DNA of 64,000 bases. Source: Robiginitomaculum sp. (lineage in GTDB: Bacteria; Pseudomonadota; Alphaproteobacteria; Caulobacterales; Maricaulaceae). The notes under the pieces were generated by a model. That model was not told the origin of the DNA, ran no database searches, and saw only the letters and a list, made by a program, of their open reading frames with translations. The stretch's first letter is position 1. The number at the start of each line of letters is the position of its first letter. Location of the stretch: positions 62,001 to 126,000 of the forward strand of contig JAESQN010000016.1 in NCBI GenBank assembly GCA_016765135.1, read 5' to 3'. The position numbers were made by a program, and so were the translations under genes. Positions 60,595-64,000 of the stretch are shown here, piece after piece.

Positions 60595-61503
60595 ATGACC
60601 TCCACCACACCAATGGCCTTTACAGGCGCACCGCTCGATTTGGCTGAAAACCAGCGCGACGCGGCCAGTTTAACCGTTTTCTCCAAAGCCGATAACGCCC
60701 GCGCATTTGTCATGTTTCATGGACGTTTTTTGGTCAAGAACGGTGATTTGGTCATGGTGCATCCGTTGCAGATCAAAGGTTCGCATTTATACGATCCAGG
60801 GCCGTTGTTTTTGGGGTTGGACGGTAAAACCCCCATGTTTGCGTTTTCCTTTGCCAAAGAAGAGGAAGCCCTCAAATTGGTCAAAGGGGCGGAGCTGGAT
60901 CATTTGCGCAATCTGTCTTTTCTGATGGACGGGCGGCAACTCGCTCTGGCGGGGCGGGCAAAATCCTTATTTGATTGGCACCGCTCGCACCGGTTTTGCT
61001 CAAATTGCGGCAAGGAAAGCAAACCACAAGCGGGCGGCGTGACGCGACAATGCCCCACATGCGAAACCGATCATTTCCCCCGGGTAAACCCGGTGGTGAT
61101 CATGCTGGTGCTGGACGGCGATAATTGCCTTATGGGACGAGGCCCTGAGTGGCCGGACGGGGCTTTTTCAGCCTTGGCCGGATTTGTCTCGCCGGGCGAA
61201 AGCTTGTCCGAAGCCTGTATCCGCGAGGTTAAGGAAGAAGTGAATATCGACGTGGAGAACCCTGAGTTTAAATTCTCCCAACCCTGGCCCTATCCGGGCC
61301 AATTGATGATGGGCATGGTGTGTCAGGCAAAAAACACCAAAATCACTTTGGACACCAAAGAATTGGCCGATGCGAAATGGTTCAGCAAAGACGAAGTGCG
61401 CAGCGTGTTCGAAGGCACAAATGCGCAAAAAGGCACACCCTTCATCTGTCCACCACCCTTCACCATAGCCCACCAGTTGATAAAGGCGTGGCTGGCGGAA
61501 TAG
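60595..61503 (+). CDS. nudC: NAD(+) diphosphatase NudC
   Basis: 302 aa. Hydrolyses NAD(H) to NMN(H) and AMP, and removes NAD caps from RNA. An N-terminal domain (1-120) leads to a four-Cys zinc ribbon (FCSNCGKES and RQCPTCETDHFPR, about 138-165), then the Nudix box GFVSPGESLSEACIREVKEEV (about 198-220, with the R-E-x-x-E-E core) and the downstream S-Q-P-W-P-Y-P-G-Q-L-M-M-G signature specific to NudC. Ends 5 nt before a convergent gene. Confidence 0.95.
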   Translation: MTSTTPMAFTGAPLDLAENQRDAASLTVFSKADNARAFVMFHGRFLVKNGDLVMVHPLQIKGSHLYDPGPLFLGLDGKTPMFAFSFAKEEEALKLVKGAELDHLRNLSFLMDGRQLALAGRAKSLFDWHRSHRFCSNCGKESKPQAGGVTRQCPTCETDHFPRVNPVVIMLVLDGDNCLMGRGPEWPDGAFSALAGFVSPGESLSEACIREVKEEVNIDVENPEFKFSQPWPYPGQLMMGMVCQAKNTKITLDTKELADAKWFSKDEVRSVFEGTNAQKGTPFICPPPFTIAHQLIKAWLAE

Positions 61504-61508
61504 GCGCT

Positions 61509-61973
61509 CTATTTTTCTAAGATACCTGGCCAGTTTTCATCGCCGTGGGCGATAAAACTGTCCGTATCCTTCAGCCATCTGTGTTTGATTTTTTTGTTGA
61601 AGTTTAAATACAAGACCTCGTCTTTGATCGTCCAGTGTTTTGGTTTGCCTTTGGCGAGCTTGCCTTTTGCCACCGCCCAGGCGCAATAGCCGCCGTAAGC
61701 CGGGGCGTATCTTTCCGGGCTTTCTAGGAATGCATCCAGATTTCTTTGATTGATGAACTGCCATTGCGCGCCCTTCCAGAGGGTGGTCAGCTTTGGTCTC
61801 CCCTCAACCGGATTACCCCGGTGAAAGCTCACCGCATCATACCCGCTCACGGCCATATTGTTGCGCCAGCTTGTATATATTTCGTCAGATTTTGCATGGG
61901 CTAGCTGGCTGGTACTGGCGGCGGTAAATACCAGAACCAAAGTAACGAAAATAAGTTTAATCCGTTTATACAT
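61509..61973 (-). CDS. Exported YHS-domain protein
   Basis: 154 aa from the ATG at 61973; the longer frame to 62069 is translated from the dispersed repeat and is rejected. Signal peptide 1-26 (TSQLAHAKS). The YHS-type domain follows: A-V-S-G-Y-D-A-V-S-F-H, then ALWKGAQWQFINQRNLDAFLESPERYAPAYGGYCAWAVAKGK in pattern (about 60-115). Such proteins are found with metal-handling or redox genes in marine alphaproteobacteria; no reaction is established. Confidence 0.86.
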   Translation of the reverse strand: MYKRIKLIFVTLVLVFTAASTSQLAHAKSDEIYTSWRNNMAVSGYDAVSFHRGNPVEGRPKLTTLWKGAQWQFINQRNLDAFLESPERYAPAYGGYCAWAVAKGKLAKGKPKHWTIKDEVLYLNFNKKIKHRWLKDTDSFIAHGDENWPGILEK

Positions 61974-62018
61974 AATAGAACTTTCAAAACCAATATGTGC
62001 GTGCTTCGCCCGCTCTTT

Positions 62019-62051
62019 ATATTTCCCGGTCGCTTCGCTCCTCGCCTCTTG
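62019..62051 (-). repeat. Dispersed 45-bp repeat, shorter copy
   Basis: On the minus strand it reads CAAGAGGCGAGGAGCGAAG then CGACCGGGAAATAT, a 33-nt version of the repeat at 25305 and 60307. It lies just upstream of the YHS gene start (61973) and beside the second dispersed repeat (62058-62088), so two repeat types are adjacent here. Confidence 0.75.
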
Positions 62052-62057
62052 TATTCG

Positions 62058-62088
62058 CTGGATACCCAATCAAGTTAGGTATGAGCGG
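62058..62088. repeat. Dispersed repeat, copy 2 (31-bp core)
   Basis: Reverse complement of 47448-47478 with a single mismatch (GTTAGG for GTTGGG). Flanking sequence to the left (TATGTGCG... CGCTCTTTAT, about 61994-62020) is also shared with the first copy. The gap 62089-62165 up to pheA shows nothing else. Confidence 0.8.
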
Positions 62089-62165
62089 AGGTTGGAGGTT
62101 GATGGTGAATATGACTAACCTTGAAGATATTAACCTAAACCACGCCAGCAGCAAAGTCACCTAAT

Positions 62166-63023
62166 CTAAACTTCCCGTGACCCACTTTTCGCTTCCCTAG
62201 AAATATCTGCACGGTATGTGCCTAGCATATAGACATAATCCGTGAAAAATGCCAGCTCTTCCAATGCGTGTATCATGCCGGGGTCGTCCGGGTGGCCCTC
62301 GACATCTGCGTAAAACTGTGTGGCCGTGAACGAACCATCGATCATATAGCTTTCTAGCTTGGTCATATTGATGCCGTTAGTGGCAAACCCGCCCATGGCC
62401 TTATAGAGCGCCGCCGGGATATTGCGCACTTTGAACACAAAACCGGTCACGACTTTTTCGCCGTTGCGTTTTGGGACTTTTGGAAATTTGGCCAGGGTTA
62501 AAAACCTTGTTGTGTTGTGGCTGGCGTCCTCAATATTGGATTCCAAAACCTCCAGCCCGTATATTTCCGCAGCCAGGCTGGACGCAATGGCGGCTATGGA
62601 TGTATCGGCGCTTTCGGACACGCGTTTGGCGGCACCTGCCGTATCCAAATCGCTACGGGCAGTAATGCCCCAGTTTTTGAGACGTTCGCGTACTTGCGAT
62701 AAAGCCATGGGATGGGAGTAAGCAGTTTTGATTTGGTTGCGTTTGGTGCCGGGCAGGGCCAGCAAATTATGATGCACGGGCAGGTAATGCTCGGCAATTA
62801 TATGCAGTCCACCCCCAGGCAAAAGATGATAGATATCCGATACACGCCCCGCCAATGAATTTTCTACCGGAATCATGGCGAAATCGGCATTGCCCCCGCG
62901 TACAACATCAAAGGCATGAGCAAAGCTGCGGCACGACTGCGGTTCGTGGTCGGGATAATAGGCCCGGCACGCCAGATGGGAAAACGCCCCTTCTTCGCCT
63001 TGGTAAACTATAATTTTGCTCAT
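62166..63023 (-). CDS. pheA: Prephenate dehydratase
   Basis: 285 aa from the ATG at 63023 (the frame is open further up but overlaps kdsB). Converts prephenate to phenylpyruvate. YQGEEGAFSHLACRAYYP opens the catalytic domain; NTTRFLTL (about 175) is the TRF motif. A C-terminal ACT domain (about 195-270) should bind phenylalanine; the usual E-S-R-P is E-S-Y-M, as in other alphaproteobacterial PheA. No chorismate mutase domain. ATGA overlap with kdsB. Confidence 0.95.
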   Translation of the reverse strand: MSKIIVYQGEEGAFSHLACRAYYPDHEPQSCRSFAHAFDVVRGGNADFAMIPVENSLAGRVSDIYHLLPGGGLHIIAEHYLPVHHNLLALPGTKRNQIKTAYSHPMALSQVRERLKNWGITARSDLDTAGAAKRVSESADTSIAAIASSLAAEIYGLEVLESNIEDASHNTTRFLTLAKFPKVPKRNGEKVVTGFVFKVRNIPAALYKAMGGFATNGINMTKLESYMIDGSFTATQFYADVEGHPDDPGMIHALEELAFFTDYVYMLGTYRADISREAKSGSREV

Positions 63024-63784
63024 AGTGTTGTTCCTAATATTTCTGCGCGGGCGCGCTTGAGGTCTTCGGGTGTATCGACGCCTTGAAGCGCAGTATCGAT
63101 CACTGCGGCGTCTATGCGCATACCAGCTTCCAATGCCCGCAATTGCTCCAACCGCTCGCGCTTTTCCAGTGGTGATGGCGGTAAGGCGCAAAACCTGTCC
63201 AGAGCCGCTCGGCGATAAGCGTAAAGACCAATATGGTGCCAAACAGGCCCAGTGCCTGACGGCGCGGCGGCGCGGGTGAAATACAAAGCGCGGCCCTTGT
63301 CTTGGTTCTGCATGGCTAAAACGGCTTTGACCACATTGGGGTCAGCAATTTCGCGCTCATTATCCGTGGCGACGACCAGGGTGGCTATGTCACACGCTGG
63401 TTCCTCGACCAACACATTGACCGTCGCGCTGATGGTTAGTGGGTCAAGGGTTGGGAGGTCGCCTTGCACATTAACGACGCAATTATATTCTCCTTTAGGA
63501 TCAACGATCTGAACGGCTGCCCGCACTCTGTCCGTACCCGACGGCAAATTAGGGTCGGTCAATATGGCCCTGCCACCGAAACCTTGTACTGTGTCAACAA
63601 TTTCGCTTTCCGCGCAGGCAACCATCACAGGGCCGACATTTGCCGTTACGGCCCGCTGCATCACATGGACAATCATTGGTACGCCGCCGATGTCTGCGAG
63701 CGGTTTACCGGGCAGGCGGCTGGATGCCATGCGCGCCGGTATGACCACGATCGGGTTTAAGTGCGGTGTTTTGTCACTGTTCAT
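63020..63784 (-). CDS. kdsB: CMP-Kdo synthetase (KdsB)
   Basis: 254 aa. Activates Kdo with CTP for WaaA. VVIPARMASSRLPGKPLADI (residues about 13-32) is the nucleotide-binding signature, followed by MIVHVMQRA, NVQGDLPTLDP (about 100) and K-R-E-R-L-E-Q-L-R-A-L-E-A-G near the end. Its stop overlaps the pheA ATG. Divergent from the cytochrome gene, an order common in alphaproteobacteria. Confidence 0.95.
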   Translation of the reverse strand: MNSDKTPHLNPIVVIPARMASSRLPGKPLADIGGVPMIVHVMQRAVTANVGPVMVACAESEIVDTVQGFGGRAILTDPNLPSGTDRVRAAVQIVDPKGEYNCVVNVQGDLPTLDPLTISATVNVLVEEPACDIATLVVATDNEREIADPNVVKAVLAMQNQDKGRALYFTRAAAPSGTGPVWHHIGLYAYRRAALDRFCALPPSPLEKRERLEQLRALEAGMRIDAAVIDTALQGVDTPEDLKRARAEILGTTL

Positions 63785-63922
63785 ACCCCCCTTTAGCCAG
63801 TAGTGTGTGTGGGTCGCAACAACTATAAGTCCGACAACCAGAAAAACATTTAGAAAAACATTTGCAAACCTGTGTAAAATTTATAATACAGGATAAAATT
63901 ATTTGGACATAAGGACGGTTTC

Positions 63923-64000
63923 ATGAGTGGTTTGTTTTTAAATAAAGTAGCTGGCGCATTTTTGGCGTCTGCGCTCGGGCTTATTGTCATCGGTAAAATT
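63923..64000 (+). CDS. Membrane-anchored cytochrome c, N-terminal fragment
   Basis: Only 26 residues are in the window: one uncleaved hydrophobic anchor (NKVAGAFLASALGLIVIGKI). AAGGAC lies about 7 nt before the ATG. The anchor N-K-x-A-G-A-x-L-A and its place divergent from kdsB–pheA match the CycM/cytochrome c552-like membrane cytochromes of alphaproteobacteria. The haem motif would lie beyond the window, so the assignment rests on the anchor and context. Confidence 0.65.
   Translation, partial: MSGLFLNKVAGAFLASALGLIVIGKI

Noticed and set aside
61974-62069. Extension of the YHS-protein frame
   Set aside because: It precedes the signal peptide and is translated from the dispersed repeat.
1-64000. 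tRNA, rRNA, CRISPR array, prophage or insertion sequence
   Set aside because: I looked for cloverleaf-type TψC motifs, regularly spaced repeats, transposase and phage genes and found none; a covariance-model scan would be needed to exclude tRNAs fully.

Overview
The window looks like a compact chromosomal stretch from an alphaproteobacterium, probably a Maricaulales/Hyphomonadaceae-type marine lineage. The evidence is gene order and family choice, not a phylogeny: a pmbA–cysQ–DUF4170–msbA–(DUF374)–waaA–lpxK–lpxL lipid A/LPS block, kdsB–pheA divergent from a membrane-anchored cytochrome c, lysC–ptsP, dnaX–ybaB, ubiA/ubiD/ubiG, and a prephenate dehydratase lacking the Arg of the ESRP motif. Genes are tightly packed, many with ATGA overlaps, and several convergent pairs overlap at their 3' ends. 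I saw no rRNA, tRNA, CRISPR, insertion sequence or prophage.

Layout. 0–9.6 kb: cobalamin adenosyltransferase, a HIG1-like protein, a TPR protein, a lytic transglycosylase, a flavin reductase, exported MsrA, a GT2 glycosyltransferase, an MBL hydrolase, a TetR regulator, a Baeyer–Villiger-type monooxygenase and a thioredoxin-like protein. 9.6–19.6 kb: the lipid A/LPS block, interrupted by an opposite-strand phosphatase, a PH-domain protein and a ParDE toxin–antitoxin pair; its CysQ is fused to DUF4170. 19.6–23.7 kb: an accessory-looking stretch with a MAPEG protein, a tiny membrane peptide with its own terminator, a TetR regulator, an orphan protein, a dispersed palindrome, and a transmembrane XRE regulator beside a serine-hydrolase lipoprotein. 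23.8–29.8 kb: ubiD, marR, Tat-exported MsrB, ubiA, rsmE, purEK. 29.9–31.3 kb: two tandem diguanylate cyclases. 31.3–33.7 kb: a MerR-type promoter (20-bp spacer) driving an outer-membrane-type protein, a MerP-like and a MerT-like protein, then a YceI lipoprotein. 33.7–38.4 kb: vitamin B12 uptake (btuB, F, C, D) behind a cobalamin riboswitch. 38.5–47.4 kb: recQ and a nucleoside-salvage operon (cdd–pnp–deoC–ALDH–deoA–deoB). 47.6–51.9 kb: GST, an orphan FetB permease, a BlaI/M56-TonB regulatory pair with its operator, an unknown lipoprotein and an unknown membrane protein. 51.9–64 kb: dapE, ubiG, lysC, ptsP, an SDR, ybaB, dnaX, nudC, a YHS protein, pheA, kdsB and the start of a cytochrome c gene.

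The least ordinary parts are the mer-like operon with a clear MerR-type promoter but no merR or merA nearby; the transmembrane XRE regulator with a serine-hydrolase lipoprotein; the BlaI/M56-TonB pair with a near-palindromic operator inside an apparently leaderless promoter; and a roughly 45-bp dispersed repeat, one copy of which abuts the ubiD start codon and supplies its ribosome-binding site.
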